Origin: Prevotella sp. 885
GTDB lineage: Bacteria > Bacteroidota > Bacteroidia > Bacteroidales > Bacteroidaceae
NCBI RefSeq assembly: GCF_002265625.1
Contig: NZ_NOVE01000012.1
Span: 1-64,000, forward strand
Direction of reading: 5' to 3'
DNA length: 64,000 nucleotides
The translations under genes were made by a program, and so were the position numbers. This document shows positions 27,509 to 36,661 of this stretch, piece by piece; position 1 is the stretch's first letter, and the number at the start of each line of letters is the position of its first letter. Under the pieces are notes generated by a model that worked only from the letters and a program-made list of their open reading frames with translations, ran no database searches and was not told the DNA's origin.

Positions 27509-30292
27509 ATGAAAATCTATTTCGACATCCAATACAAGACTGCCTTTGGAGAAGAACTTCTGCTGAACGTGGAAGGTCAGGACGAGTCTGCGGACAGCGT
27601 ACTGATGTTCACGCGCGACGGCCTCAACTGGTCGTGCGACATTGACGTCCCGGAAGACACCACAAAGGTAAGCTACTACTATAGTGTGAGAAACTATCGC
27701 GGCATAAAGCGAACAGAATGGAAGATGATGAAGCATCTGCTATATCTTAACGCCACTGCCGCCAAACGATACGTCGTGCATGACCGATGGCACGATATCC
27801 CCTGCGACACTTATCTCTACAGCTCGGCATTCACCGACTGCGTCAACCGACGCGCTGAGGGAAAGGTAACGCCCACTGACCTGCCACGCGTCCTCAGATT
27901 GGTGGTGCGTGCTCCGCAGCTCCGCATAGGAAGCCGTCTGACCTTATTGGGTGCAGGCGATTTCCTCGGCAACTGGGACCTTACCAAGGCGATTCCTATG
28001 ACTGAGCAGAACCATAACGAATGGATGGTGGACATCGACGTTGACAGCCTTGTGGCTTTGCAGCACGCCAAGCGTATAGAAGCCTTGAAGCGCACTCCCT
28101 ACTACAGAACCTTGCAGCGCAACAAGAAGGCAAGCAACGTGAACGAGGTAGAGGCTGAGGATATGAAGATGGAGTTTAAGTTCGTGGCGTTCGACGACAA
28201 GGGCGACGAACTTTGGGAGACTTGCGAAAACCGCATGCTCGACATTCCAACTATGAACGAGGGTGAAGCTCACGTGGCTGTGCTCGACCAGGCGTTCTTC
28301 GCGCTTTGCGACGAGAAGGTGGCTGGCACGCTCATCCCCGTATTCTCGCTGCGTTCGGAAGGCAGCTACGGCGTGGGCGACTTCGGCGACCTGAAGCTTA
28401 TGATTGACTGGGTGGCTAAGACTCATCAGCGCGTGCTGCAGGTATTGCCCATCAACGACAGCACGTCCACACACACCTGGACCGACTCTTATCCTTATTC
28501 CTGCATCAGCATCTATGCCCTGCACCCGCAGTATGCCGACTTGCGTCAGCTGCCACAGCTCAAGGACAAGGTGGAGGCTGACCGTTTCGAGATGTTACGC
28601 GAGGAGCTGAACGCTCTGCCGCAGATTGATTATGAGCGTGTCAACAACGCCAAGCTGCGCTATCTGCTCCTTCTCTTCCAGCAGGAGGGAAAGGAGATGC
28701 TTGCTTCGGACGACTTCAAGGAGTTCTTCGAGGAGAGCCAGCACTGGCTGGTGCCTTACGCACAGTTCTGCTATCTGCGCGACAAGTACGGCTCGTGCCT
28801 CTTCAATACATGGCTCGACCACAAGCAGTGGGACGAGGCTGACCGCAAACCTTTGTCAGACCCAAGCTCGAAGGCATACAAGGACGTGGCTTTCTTCTAT
28901 TTCGTGCAGTACATCCTCGACCGTCAGATGCGCTCGGCTCACGAGTATGCCAAGGCTCGCGGCGTGATTCTGAAGGGCGACATCCCCATCGGCGTCAACC
29001 GCAACGGCTGCGACGTGTGGCACGAACCCGAATATTTCCACCTCGACTCACAGGCGGGCGCTCCGCCAGACGCTTTCTCTGCCAATGGTCAGAACTGGGG
29101 ATTCCCCACATACAACTGGGAGCGGATGATCGGCGACGGATGTAAATGGTGGGAAAGACGATTCCAGAACATGCAGAAGTATTTCGACGCTTACCGCATC
29201 GACCACATTCTCGGCTTCTTCCGCATCTGGGCAATACCAACCGAATGCGTGCATGGTCTGCTCGGACAGTTCCAGCCGGTTCTCGGCATGACGTGCGAAG
29301 AGATTGAGAGTTACGGACTGCACTTCCAGGAGGAAGCGTTCACACGCCCGTTCATAGCCCGTTGGGTGGTGGACAGTTTGTTTGGAGAATTGGCTGAAGA
29401 GGTTGTCAATACTTACCTCGAAGCTGACCGTGACGACCTCTATAAGCTTAAGCCTGAATATGATACGGAGCGTAAGATTGAGGCTGTGTTCAAGGAGAAA
29501 ACGTCGGAGAAGGACATAAAGCTGCGAGAAGGACTGTATAAGCTCGTGCAGGACGTGCTCTTCATCCGCGACCGTCAGAACCCAAAGCTCTTCCATCCGC
29601 GCATCACAGCGCAGACCACCTGCCGCTACGAGGCGCTGTGGGATAAAGACAAGGACGCTTTCAACCGTCTGTATAACGACTACTATTATCGCCGCAACAA
29701 CGACTTCTGGTATACAGAGGCAATGAAGAAGCTGCCGCGTCTGGTGCAGGCAACGCGTATGCTGGTCTGCGGTGAGGACCTCGGCATGGTGCCCGACTGC
29801 GTGCCCTGGGTGATGCAGGAGCTTCGCATCCTTAGCCTTGAGCTACAGCAGATGCCGAAGGACCCGAACGTACGCTTCGGCCAGCTCTCGCGCAATCCTT
29901 ACCGTTCCGTATGTACAGTCTCCACACACGACATGTCTACGCTGCGCCAGTGGTGGGACGAGGACGAGGAACGCACGCAAGACTTCTACAACTCCATGCT
30001 CTATCATGCCGGAGCCGCTCCTCACCCGCTCCCCGGATGGCTCGCCCGCGACATCATATCACGCCAGCTGACCTCTCCCTCCATGCTGTGCATCCTCTCG
30101 CTACAGGACTGGCTCGCCATCGACGAAAGCATCAGACTGAAGGATGCCAACGCCGAGCGCATCAACATCCCCGCCAACCCGAAACACTACTGGCGCTATC
30201 GTATGCATCTGACCATAGAGACTCTCCTCGCCGAGCGCGACTTCAACGACCAGATAAAGGAACTGGTGGACGAAGCAGGAAGAAGATTATAA
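27509..30292 (+). CDS. malQ: 4-alpha-glucanotransferase (amylomaltase, GH77) with starch-binding domains
   Basis: 927 residues, the long form of MalQ. The first ~260 residues hold two starch-binding CBM20-like modules (LRLVVRAPQLRIGSRLTLLG opens the second). The GH77 barrel follows: SYGVGDFGDLKLMIDW, nucleophile Asp in AYRIDHILGFFRIW (about 564), acid/base Glu in CGEDLGMVPDC (about 754), and STHDMSTLRQWW (about 808). The enzyme moves alpha-1,4-glucan chains between acceptors in maltodextrin or glycogen metabolism. No signal peptide is seen, so it is cytoplasmic. It is a single-gene unit ended by the terminator at 30298. Confidence 0.94.
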   Translation: MKIYFDIQYKTAFGEELLLNVEGQDESADSVLMFTRDGLNWSCDIDVPEDTTKVSYYYSVRNYRGIKRTEWKMMKHLLYLNATAAKRYVVHDRWHDIPCDTYLYSSAFTDCVNRRAEGKVTPTDLPRVLRLVVRAPQLRIGSRLTLLGAGDFLGNWDLTKAIPMTEQNHNEWMVDIDVDSLVALQHAKRIEALKRTPYYRTLQRNKKASNVNEVEAEDMKMEFKFVAFDDKGDELWETCENRMLDIPTMNEGEAHVAVLDQAFFALCDEKVAGTLIPVFSLRSEGSYGVGDFGDLKLMIDWVAKTHQRVLQVLPINDSTSTHTWTDSYPYSCISIYALHPQYADLRQLPQLKDKVEADRFEMLREELNALPQIDYERVNNAKLRYLLLLFQQEGKEMLASDDFKEFFEESQHWLVPYAQFCYLRDKYGSCLFNTWLDHKQWDEADRKPLSDPSSKAYKDVAFFYFVQYILDRQMRSAHEYAKARGVILKGDIPIGVNRNGCDVWHEPEYFHLDSQAGAPPDAFSANGQNWGFPTYNWERMIGDGCKWWERRFQNMQKYFDAYRIDHILGFFRIWAIPTECVHGLLGQFQPVLGMTCEEIESYGLHFQEEAFTRPFIARWVVDSLFGELAEEVVNTYLEADRDDLYKLKPEYDTERKIEAVFKEKTSEKDIKLREGLYKLVQDVLFIRDRQNPKLFHPRITAQTTCRYEALWDKDKDAFNRLYNDYYYRRNNDFWYTEAMKKLPRLVQATRMLVCGEDLGMVPDCVPWVMQELRILSLELQQMPKDPNVRFGQLSRNPYRSVCTVSTHDMSTLRQWWDEDEERTQDFYNSMLYHAGAAPHPLPGWLARDIISRQLTSPSMLCILSLQDWLAIDESIRLKDANAERINIPANPKHYWRYRMHLTIETLLAERDFNDQIKELVDEAGRRL

Positions 30293-30297
30293 ACAGC

Positions 30298-30346
30298 AAA
30301 GAGGGTGTGCCAAAACGATTGTCGTTCTGACACACCCTCTTTTTAT
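30298..30346 (+). terminator. Intrinsic terminator between malQ and fabH
   Basis: AAAGAGGGTGTG pairs with CACACCCTCTTT (12 bp). The loop contains a second small hairpin (AACGA-TTG-TCGTT). A T-run follows on + and a weaker one exists on -, where fabH converges. Confidence 0.88.
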
Positions 30347-30371
30347 AAAGGTGTCTTGTATAGATTTCTGA

Positions 30372-31382
30372 TTACTTTACGGCTGCGCCGTCGTACGCCC
30401 ACTTATAGAACGAAGCTCCGTGAACGAAGCCTGCGCCGAAAGCTGTGAAGATGACGTTGTCGCCCTTCTTCAGGTTCTTCTCGTGGTCCCACAATGCCAA
30501 AGGAATTGTAGCGGCACTTGTATTGCCGTAGCGTTCGATGTTCACCACCACCTTATCCATAGGCAAACCGACACGCTTGGTCACTGCCTCGATGATGCGG
30601 AGGTTAGCCTCGTGAGGAATCACCCAGTTGACATCATCAACAGTAAGGTTGTTCATCTTCATCACCTCTGTAACGTCGTCGCCCATGTTGGTCACGGCAT
30701 AACGGAACACGGTGCGTCCCTCCTGGTGGAGGTAGTGCAGACGGTGGTCCACCGTAAACTTCGACGGAGGACAAACAGAGCCACCTGCCTTCATGTGAAG
30801 GAAGGGCAGACCCTTGCCGTCCGTACGCATGTACGAATTGACAACGCCGACATTCTCCTCTTCTGTTGCCTCCAAGAGCACCGCTCCGGCACCGTCGCCG
30901 AAGAGCACGCAAGTGGAGCGGTCCTGATAATCGACGAGTGACGACATCTTGTCGGCACCGATAACGATAATCTTCTTGAAGCGACCACTCTGAATCATTG
31001 AAGCAGCAACGTCGAGCGTATAGATGAATCCGCAGCATGCAGCCTCAAGGTCGAAAGCGAAAGCGTTCTTCAGTCCTAATTTACCCAGAACGATGGACGC
31101 TGTAGAGGGGAACTTATAGTCAGGAGTTGTAGTGGTGACGATGAGCGCGTCGATAGTGTCGGGATCAACACCTGTCTTCTTGATAAGCTCCTTGGCAGCC
31201 TTACGCGCCATGTAGCTCGTACCAAGACCCTCTTCTGTGAGGATGTGACGTTCCTTGATGCCGACACGAGTCATAATCCACTCGTCGCTGGTGTCCACCA
31301 TGCGCGACAGCTCCTCATTGGTGAGGACATAGTCAGGCACGTATCCGCCAACGCCGGTGATTATTGCGTTTATCTTACCCAT
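30372..31382 (-). CDS. fabH: 3-oxoacyl-[acyl-carrier-protein] synthase III, FabH
   Basis: 336 residues. The catalytic triad segments of FabH are all present: Cys in AACCGFIYTLD (about 114), His in IPHEANLRI (about 257) and Asn in YGNTSAATIP (about 289). FabH condenses acetyl-CoA (or a branched primer) with malonyl-ACP to start fatty-acid synthesis. It follows rpmF by 14 bp in the widely conserved yceD-rpmF-fabH order. In many relatives era and der come next, but here a terminator and convergent malQ follow. Confidence 0.95.
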   Translation of the reverse strand: MGKINAIITGVGGYVPDYVLTNEELSRMVDTSDEWIMTRVGIKERHILTEEGLGTSYMARKAAKELIKKTGVDPDTIDALIVTTTTPDYKFPSTASIVLGKLGLKNAFAFDLEAACCGFIYTLDVAASMIQSGRFKKIIVIGADKMSSLVDYQDRSTCVLFGDGAGAVLLEATEEENVGVVNSYMRTDGKGLPFLHMKAGGSVCPPSKFTVDHRLHYLHQEGRTVFRYAVTNMGDDVTEVMKMNNLTVDDVNWVIPHEANLRIIEAVTKRVGLPMDKVVVNIERYGNTSAATIPLALWDHEKNLKKGDNVIFTAFGAGFVHGASFYKWAYDGAAVK

Positions 31383-31396
31383 CGTGGTAAAATTAA

Positions 31397-31582
31397 TTAT
31401 TCAGCAACTTCCTTTACGATAGCCACCTTGCCACGATAGTAGCCACAAGTAGGACATACTGTGTGGTATACGTAGTAAGCGCCACAGTTAGGGCATACTG
31501 CCAATGTAGGAGCTACTGCCTTATCATGAGTTCTTCTTTTGAGGGTACGAGTCTTTGACTGTCTTCTTTTAGGATGTGCCAT
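31397..31582 (-). CDS. rpmF: 50S ribosomal protein L32
   Basis: 61 residues starting MAHPKRRQSKTRTLKRRTH, with two CxxC pairs (CPNC, CPTC) for the zinc ribbon, so this is the zinc-binding form. It lies 6 bp downstream of the DUF177 gene and 14 bp upstream of fabH. Confidence 0.96.
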   Translation of the reverse strand: MAHPKRRQSKTRTLKRRTHDKAVAPTLAVCPNCGAYYVYHTVCPTCGYYRGKVAIVKEVAE

Positions 31583-31588
31583 TTTTCT

Positions 31589-32122
31589 TTAATCTTTAAT
31601 TATTGTTTTTAATTTTTCAAGTTCATTCCATCGCGGATCTACCGCTGTCTCTTCGTCCTCATCACTACTTCGGGTAGCTGAGTGCTCTTCCAGAGCCTTA
31701 ATCATCGCCGCGTTGCATTTTCCAGGTGCATGAACGTGCTTAATGGGAACGTTGAGCGCTATAAATTCGTAGACGAACCATGAGAGGTCGAGCGTGCCAT
31801 CACCCTCTTCCACCGTCACGAGGTCGTCGTCCTCGGAATATTCTTCTCCAAACTTCACCACGAGGCGATCGTCCGTCTCGATGGGCTGGTCCATATCGTC
31901 GAGGCAGAGGTCGCACGGAATAACGACGGAGCCTTCAGTATGGATGTCGAGCTCAAAATAGCTTTCTGTACGGCGTATGTCTACAGACACACACACTTCT
32001 CCGCGCTTGATTTCGTCCTCTTCCAAGGAGCCGAACCAAGCGTCGCCAAGGTGGAACTGAAGGGCTGTACGGCCCTCGTCCAAATCCTTCAGATTTATCT
32101 TAAGTTGTTCTGAACTACACAT
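31589..32122 (-). CDS. yceD: YceD/DUF177 family protein
   Basis: About 177 residues. The start is placed at 32122 (MCSSEQLKINLKDL), because DUF177 proteins begin with this KINLK-type strand and a -7 box lies just upstream at 32131. The longer frame would overlap the sensor kinase gene. The core CDLCLDDMDQPIE carries the Cys-x2-Cys typical of the family. In bacteria where it was studied, YceD is linked to 23S rRNA processing and L32 production, which fits its place directly before rpmF. The C-terminus is acidic. Confidence 0.88.
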   Translation of the reverse strand: MCSSEQLKINLKDLDEGRTALQFHLGDAWFGSLEEDEIKRGEVCVSVDIRRTESYFELDIHTEGSVVIPCDLCLDDMDQPIETDDRLVVKFGEEYSEDDDLVTVEEGDGTLDLSWFVYEFIALNVPIKHVHAPGKCNAAMIKALEEHSATRSSDEDEETAVDPRWNELEKLKTIIKD

Positions 32123-32130
32123 TTGGTGTG

Positions 32131-32138
32131 CAAAGTTA
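32131..32138 (-). promoter_or_regulatory. -7 box of the yceD-rpmF-fabH promoter
   Basis: TAACTTTG on the minus strand ends only 8 bp upstream of the yceD ATG (32122). With the usual geometry the transcript would start about 5 nt before the start codon, which is nearly leaderless. Confidence 0.55.
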
Positions 32139-32193
32139 CGAATATTTTCCGACAAACCATATATTCTTTCAAAAGTTTTTGGGTTTATACGGG

Positions 32194-33375
32194 TTATTTC
32201 TTTAGTTCTATGCGGAATGTGGTGCCCACACCCACTTCTGACCACTTCACAAAGATTCGTCCTTTGTGATATTCCTCCACGATGCGCTTGGCGAGCGAGA
32301 GGCCCAGTCCCCAGCCTCTTTTCTTGGTGGTGAAGCCGGGTCGGAAGACGTTTCGGATGTCCTTGCTGCGGATGCCCTTGCCCGTATCAGTCACTTCCAC
32401 GACGGCTTTCCTGTTCTCCTCGAACACCTTCAGCGTGATGGTGCCTTCGCCGCCCATTGCGTCCACGGCGTTCTTCGACAGGTTTTCTATCACCCACTCG
32501 AAGAGCGAAGCGTTTATCTTCACCTGTATGTCGTCGTCGGGGAAGTCGCGAATCATCTTCACCTTATTGGAAGTGCGTCGGTCCATATAGTCGATTACAT
32601 GTTCGAGCGCCTCCTTGAGGTCGGTCTCCACAGGTTCGGGCAGGGAGCCAATCTTCGAGAAGCGGTCGGCAATGAGCTGCAGTCGCTTCACGTCCTTGTT
32701 CATTTCGGGTATGAGGTCGTCGTCGGGATAGGTTTCCTTGAGTATTTCCACCCATGCCATAAGGCTGGAAATGGGCGTGCCCAGCTGGTGCGCCGTCTCC
32801 TTTGACAGTCCCACCCACACCTTGTTCTGCTCGGCGCGTTTGGAGGTAAGGAGGGCGAATATGGCTATCACCACGAAAATCATCACCACACCCAACTGTA
32901 TGTAAGGATAAGAAGCCAGTCGGCGCAGCATCACAGAGTCGTCATAGCACACGTTTATGTAGTCAGCGTAAGCCACGCCGTTTTCAGGATTGTCGTCGAT
33001 GGCTATGCGGATGTTGCGTTTCTCGAGCAGGAGATGATGTCCCATGTCGGTCACGAAGCGCATCGTGTCGGCTTCGTTGGCGCAGTCCTTGATGATAAGA
33101 TTTCGGTAAGCCTGTACGTCACCTTTCGAGTCGAGCACGATTACAGGAATGGTGTTGTTGCCGTTGATGACTTTCAGCACCAGATTGATGTCGGTGTTCT
33201 CGTCGGCGCGGTTAAGCGTACGCATAGCCTCCGCCCACACCTCCATCTTGTTATGCTCCTCCGTAGCGAGGTCGCGGATGAGGATATGTGACACGACAAG
33301 TGATGCCACGGCTATTATCACCGCAGCAAACACAAGAAGAATCTTGACTCTACGTATTTGGTCAGTCCATTGCAT
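32194..33375 (-). CDS. Membrane sensor histidine kinase
   Basis: 393 residues. Two membrane helices (about 11-33 and 160-182) flank a ~125-residue extracytoplasmic sensor domain with no family I recognise. The kinase H-box is SKETAHQLGTPISSLMAW (His about 198), the N-box NLSKNAVDAMGG, and the G-boxes DTGKGI and GWGLGLSLAKRIV. No response regulator is adjacent, so it is an orphan kinase. It lies 64 bp downstream of the Ser/Thr kinase gene on the same strand and 71 bp upstream of yceD, which has its own -7 box. Confidence 0.9.
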   Translation of the reverse strand: MQWTDQIRRVKILLVFAAVIIAVASLVVSHILIRDLATEEHNKMEVWAEAMRTLNRADENTDINLVLKVINGNNTIPVIVLDSKGDVQAYRNLIIKDCANEADTMRFVTDMGHHLLLEKRNIRIAIDDNPENGVAYADYINVCYDDSVMLRRLASYPYIQLGVVMIFVVIAIFALLTSKRAEQNKVWVGLSKETAHQLGTPISSLMAWVEILKETYPDDDLIPEMNKDVKRLQLIADRFSKIGSLPEPVETDLKEALEHVIDYMDRRTSNKVKMIRDFPDDDIQVKINASLFEWVIENLSKNAVDAMGGEGTITLKVFEENRKAVVEVTDTGKGIRSKDIRNVFRPGFTTKKRGWGLGLSLAKRIVEEYHKGRIFVKWSEVGVGTTFRIELKK

Positions 33376-33439
33376 ATAAATGTATAACGCAACAATCCGC
33401 AGATTATTATTATTTCGAAGAAGGAATTACTTTCACACC

Positions 33440-34384
33440 TCACCAAAGACTACTATCAATCACCTTATTGGTCGCTCCAACGGAAGCTGAGTCGGTGGGC
33501 GGCGTGCTTGTTGGGGCGGTCTGGCGTGCGTTCATCATCACGCCGATAACGACGAGCAGCACCAATGCCAATGCCACGAGTACAGCATTCACAACGGCTA
33601 ATGACCTGACCTTGCCTGTCATCAGTCGCCTTACCTGTGCTATGTCGGCAGGACGGCGGGCACGGTCGGCAGCGGCACACTTCTGCCCCACCCTTGCCAG
33701 ACTCTTGCTACGCACAGCCTCAGCCATATATTCCAGCACCTTTCCGAACGAATAGATGTCGGCGCTGGGATCGCTCTGGGCATCCGGCTTGAGCTGTTCG
33801 GGAGCCATATAGCCGCGTGTGCCAGCCGGAATCTTCAGCACGCAGAATGTCTCGCTGTCGGAAAGTCCGAAGTCGATGAGCTTCACGTCGCCGCCACGAT
33901 GGGTGAGCATGATGTTTGAAGGCTTGATATCGCGGTGCACGGTCTGCTTGGCGTGCATATATTCCATGGCGTCGAGCAGTTGGGAGGCTATCTTGCGCAC
34001 CTTATCCTCCGTCATATTGCCGCCTTTGACAGCCGCTTCGAGCGTCTCGCCGTCCACATACTCCATCACTATGCAGTCGCCCAGTTCGCCCACCGGCTCC
34101 ATGCTTATGGTGCGGCAGATGTTGGGATGGTCGAGCTGCAGCCCTATCTCGAACTCCTTCATGAGTGCCTGGCGATATGTCGGTGTGTAGGCGAAGTCAG
34201 GCTTCAGGCATTTCAGCATATAGCGCTTGCCGTAACGAACGGCAGAAAACATGCGCGTGAAGCCTGATTTAGATACGTAAGCCTCGCTTATGTTCGTGAA
34301 TCCGCCGTTATGACGCGTAGAATTGAAGTCGCTCTCGTCGCCTATGTCAGACACGAATCCTGATGTCGGTTGCTTGTCATTCAT
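33440..34384 (-). CDS. Eukaryotic-type Ser/Thr protein kinase with C-terminal membrane anchor
   Basis: 314 residues. Full kinase signature: glycine-rich loop replaced by KSGFTRMFSAV, Lys in YMLKCLKP, catalytic loop HRDIKPSNIML (about 150), LIDFGLSD for DFG (about 171) and GTRGYMAPEQL for APE. A single membrane helix at about 262-285 (VNAVLVALALVLLVVIGVMM) leaves a short Ser/Thr/Pro-rich tail outside. This is an Hanks-type kinase with a minimal sensor part. Its start overlaps the preceding gene by 8 bp, so translation is probably coupled. Likely substrates could be envelope proteins of the same cluster, but that is inference. Confidence 0.92.
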   Translation of the reverse strand: MNDKQPTSGFVSDIGDESDFNSTRHNGGFTNISEAYVSKSGFTRMFSAVRYGKRYMLKCLKPDFAYTPTYRQALMKEFEIGLQLDHPNICRTISMEPVGELGDCIVMEYVDGETLEAAVKGGNMTEDKVRKIASQLLDAMEYMHAKQTVHRDIKPSNIMLTHRGGDVKLIDFGLSDSETFCVLKIPAGTRGYMAPEQLKPDAQSDPSADIYSFGKVLEYMAEAVRSKSLARVGQKCAAADRARRPADIAQVRRLMTGKVRSLAVVNAVLVALALVLLVVIGVMMNARQTAPTSTPPTDSASVGATNKVIDSSLW

Positions 34385-34958
34385 TGTCGCATGTCTTTAA
34401 AATTCTGACTATAGAGAGTCCGCCGTTGCGTCCAGCCACGAACGGAGGCGTACGCTCGCCGCTACGCTCGAGGAACGGCAGGTAAAGCGGTTGCTCGGCG
34501 ATGAAACATCCCGTGACAAAGACGTCGCCAAACAACATCTTGCTGTTACTCGACTCAATGACTGTATAGCGGCTGTTTCCTAAGTATTCCAGACGTACCA
34601 TGCGGTTAGGTCTCCACCCTATCTCCACCTCGTCGCCGCAACGAAGGTCGCTGCTCATGAGCTGGTCGGCATTGAAGAACGACGAGTTGTAACAAGGGCT
34701 GGTCTTCAGCCATGCCACGAACCTGCTGAAGTCAGGATGACCGATATAACGCGACAACGCATTCAGGGTGGAAATGCGTGGCTTGTGCTCGTCGCCGACA
34801 TAGTCGTAGAGCCGTTTTAGCGTAGATGTCGACACATTGGCATTATATTTATTCTTAAGCATAAGCGAGAACACCTCGAAGTCGGTGGACGTGGCAAGTG
34901 TGTCCTCGTATTTCTCCTTGACGAGACGCTTGAGTTCTTCTATCTCCGGTGATTTCAT
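34377..34958 (-). CDS. Unknown cytoplasmic protein coupled to the Ser/Thr kinase
   Basis: 193 residues, no signal peptide or membrane helix. The N-terminal ~95 residues are helical and contain VSTSTLKRLYDYVGDEH followed by ISTLNALSRYIGHPDFSRF. This resembles an N-terminal motif I have seen in Bacteroidales proteins that look like DNA-binding or adaptor modules. The C-terminal half (about 100-190) is probably beta-rich (VEIGWRPNRMVRLEYLGNS). It overlaps the upstream LRR gene by 4 bp (ATGA) and the kinase gene by 8 bp, so it is likely a partner or regulator of the kinase. The function is unknown. Confidence 0.7.
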   Translation of the reverse strand: MKSPEIEELKRLVKEKYEDTLATSTDFEVFSLMLKNKYNANVSTSTLKRLYDYVGDEHKPRISTLNALSRYIGHPDFSRFVAWLKTSPCYNSSFFNADQLMSSDLRCGDEVEIGWRPNRMVRLEYLGNSRYTVIESSNSKMLFGDVFVTGCFIAEQPLYLPFLERSGERTPPFVAGRNGGLSIVRILKTCDNE

Positions 34959-36598
34959 TCTTCTACGATATTATCAAAAACATTCCATTTAGAATTGGCA
35001 CGATAAAATTTCTTCTTGCCCATCGGCACATGCAGACGGCAGGTTTTGGTAAAGTCGGTGCCGGTTGTGGTAAACGTATTGGGGCTGCATACTGGCGGCG
35101 TAGGGGCGCTGATGTATAGATCGGCAAGCGGACAACCGTCAAACACGCGGTCTGACAGCAGCTCCACGTCGTCGCCTAAGCGCACAGTCTTCAGGCTGGC
35201 GCATTTCTGGAACACGCCCGTGGGCAACAGTTTCAGCGTGGAAGGGAGCACCACCTCCTTCACTTTACTGTTATAGAAGGCGCACTCACCTATCTTTGCA
35301 AGTCCTGCAGGGAAGACGAACTTCTCTAGGCTGCAGTCGCGGAAAGCATACGCTCCTACTGCCGTGATTGTGGCAGGCAACGAGTATTCGCCACGCTTGC
35401 CCATCGGGAACCACAATATGCTCTTGCCATCACGACTCATAAGCACTCCGTCGCGGCTTGCAAAGGCTGTGTTGGCTTCCGAGACGCTTATGTTCTCGAG
35501 CGACGTACAGCCTGCTGAGGGCACAATGTCGTTGACTGAGGCAGGAATGACGATGCTGCGCAACGAGGAACAATTAAGGAAAGCATCCTTTTCTATCCTA
35601 ACGACATCCATGGGCAGGTTGATGTTCTTCAGATTTACGCATGAGGCAAACAGCCCCACTCCTACGACATTGTCCTCGGAATAGCGCGACGCGTCATACG
35701 TGCCGCCTCCGGCAACGATGCGGGCTCCGGAGATGTCGATGTCGGCGAGGCGTCCGTCTGTGGCGCTGCCGTCGATGCCGAGTCCTGCCATGTGGCGCAG
35801 AGTGCGCAGGTCGTCGCCGTTAAGAGGTCCGGCTATCGTGATGGTGGTGTATTTATATATGTCGTCGCCAATGACAACGGACAGCATGCCCGGCGTATCA
35901 AGGGTTACTGCCGAAGACGTGGTGTACGAAAGTGGTTCGCCCACCACCTCACCGTTCCTGTTTCTTGCGAACGCCGAGATGACGTATGTAGTGTTTGGCT
36001 GCAGATTGCCTATGCGCAGACGGAATAATCCATCAGCGCTTACTGAGCCTGTCTGCATTATGGTGATTTGCTTTTCGCTGCCGCCGTCCATGTCGGCTCC
36101 GTCCTGCCGCACCACTCGACAACCGCTTTCGGTTATATCGTCGCCACCGTCGTCGGCAATGCTGTAGCCCACAATCACACTCATAGGACTGCTGCTCAAC
36201 ACCTTCACCTCGCCCATTGTTGGCTGCAGGTTAGGAAGGGTCGTGAAACTGAGAGGCTCGCCGGACAGCACAGCCGTGCCGTTGCCGCCTTGCAGCATAT
36301 AGTAATATGTGGTGCCAGCCGTGAGGTTGCGTAAGCGCATGCTCACACTTCCGTCCACGTTGTCAAGCACGTCCGAACGCTCAGACATACTCTCGTCCGT
36401 GCCGTAACGAAACCACAGCTGCGGCATCTGCGTAGCCTTGTCCGTTTGGCACATTCCGGAAATGGTGGCTTCCGTACGGGTTATGTCGGTGGCTTGCAGC
36501 GTATGCAAATGCGGCTCAAGGCTGTCCGGTCTGTCACTACTGCACGAACACATAAGCGTCAGGACGGCCATGAATGCGAAATATAAACGATGGAACAT
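34955..36598 (-). CDS. LRR (BspA-type) surface lipoprotein with Fn3-like domains
   Basis: About 547 residues from the ATG at 36598, chosen because it gives a signal peptide with lipobox LMCSC. The first part has two fibronectin-III-like repeats (LQATDITRTEATISGMC and a second near VKVLSSSPMSVIVGYS). The second half has BspA-type leucine-rich repeats: LKNINLPMDVVRIEKDAFLN, VFPAGLAKIGECAFYNS and LPSTLKLLPTGVFQKC. Such proteins are often adhesins or binding proteins on the Bacteroidales surface. It is translationally coupled to the unknown protein and the kinase that follow. It may be an extracellular sensor or a target of that kinase. Confidence 0.82.
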   Translation of the reverse strand: MFHRLYFAFMAVLTLMCSCSSDRPDSLEPHLHTLQATDITRTEATISGMCQTDKATQMPQLWFRYGTDESMSERSDVLDNVDGSVSMRLRNLTAGTTYYYMLQGGNGTAVLSGEPLSFTTLPNLQPTMGEVKVLSSSPMSVIVGYSIADDGGDDITESGCRVVRQDGADMDGGSEKQITIMQTGSVSADGLFRLRIGNLQPNTTYVISAFARNRNGEVVGEPLSYTTSSAVTLDTPGMLSVVIGDDIYKYTTITIAGPLNGDDLRTLRHMAGLGIDGSATDGRLADIDISGARIVAGGGTYDASRYSEDNVVGVGLFASCVNLKNINLPMDVVRIEKDAFLNCSSLRSIVIPASVNDIVPSAGCTSLENISVSEANTAFASRDGVLMSRDGKSILWFPMGKRGEYSLPATITAVGAYAFRDCSLEKFVFPAGLAKIGECAFYNSKVKEVVLPSTLKLLPTGVFQKCASLKTVRLGDDVELLSDRVFDGCPLADLYISAPTPPVCSPNTFTTTGTDFTKTCRLHVPMGKKKFYRANSKWNVFDNIVEE

Positions 36599-36640
36599 AT
36601 TAAGATTTAAGTTATGATTCATATATATAGTTTGATTCAC

Positions 36641-36658
36641 CGTATATATTTATACGGT
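36641..36658. other. Small hairpin between two genes of the minus-strand block
   Basis: CCGTATA-TATT-TATACGG, a 7-bp stem with 4-nt loop. No T-run follows, so it is more likely an mRNA processing or stability element than a terminator. Confidence 0.4.
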
Positions 36659-36661
36659 CGG

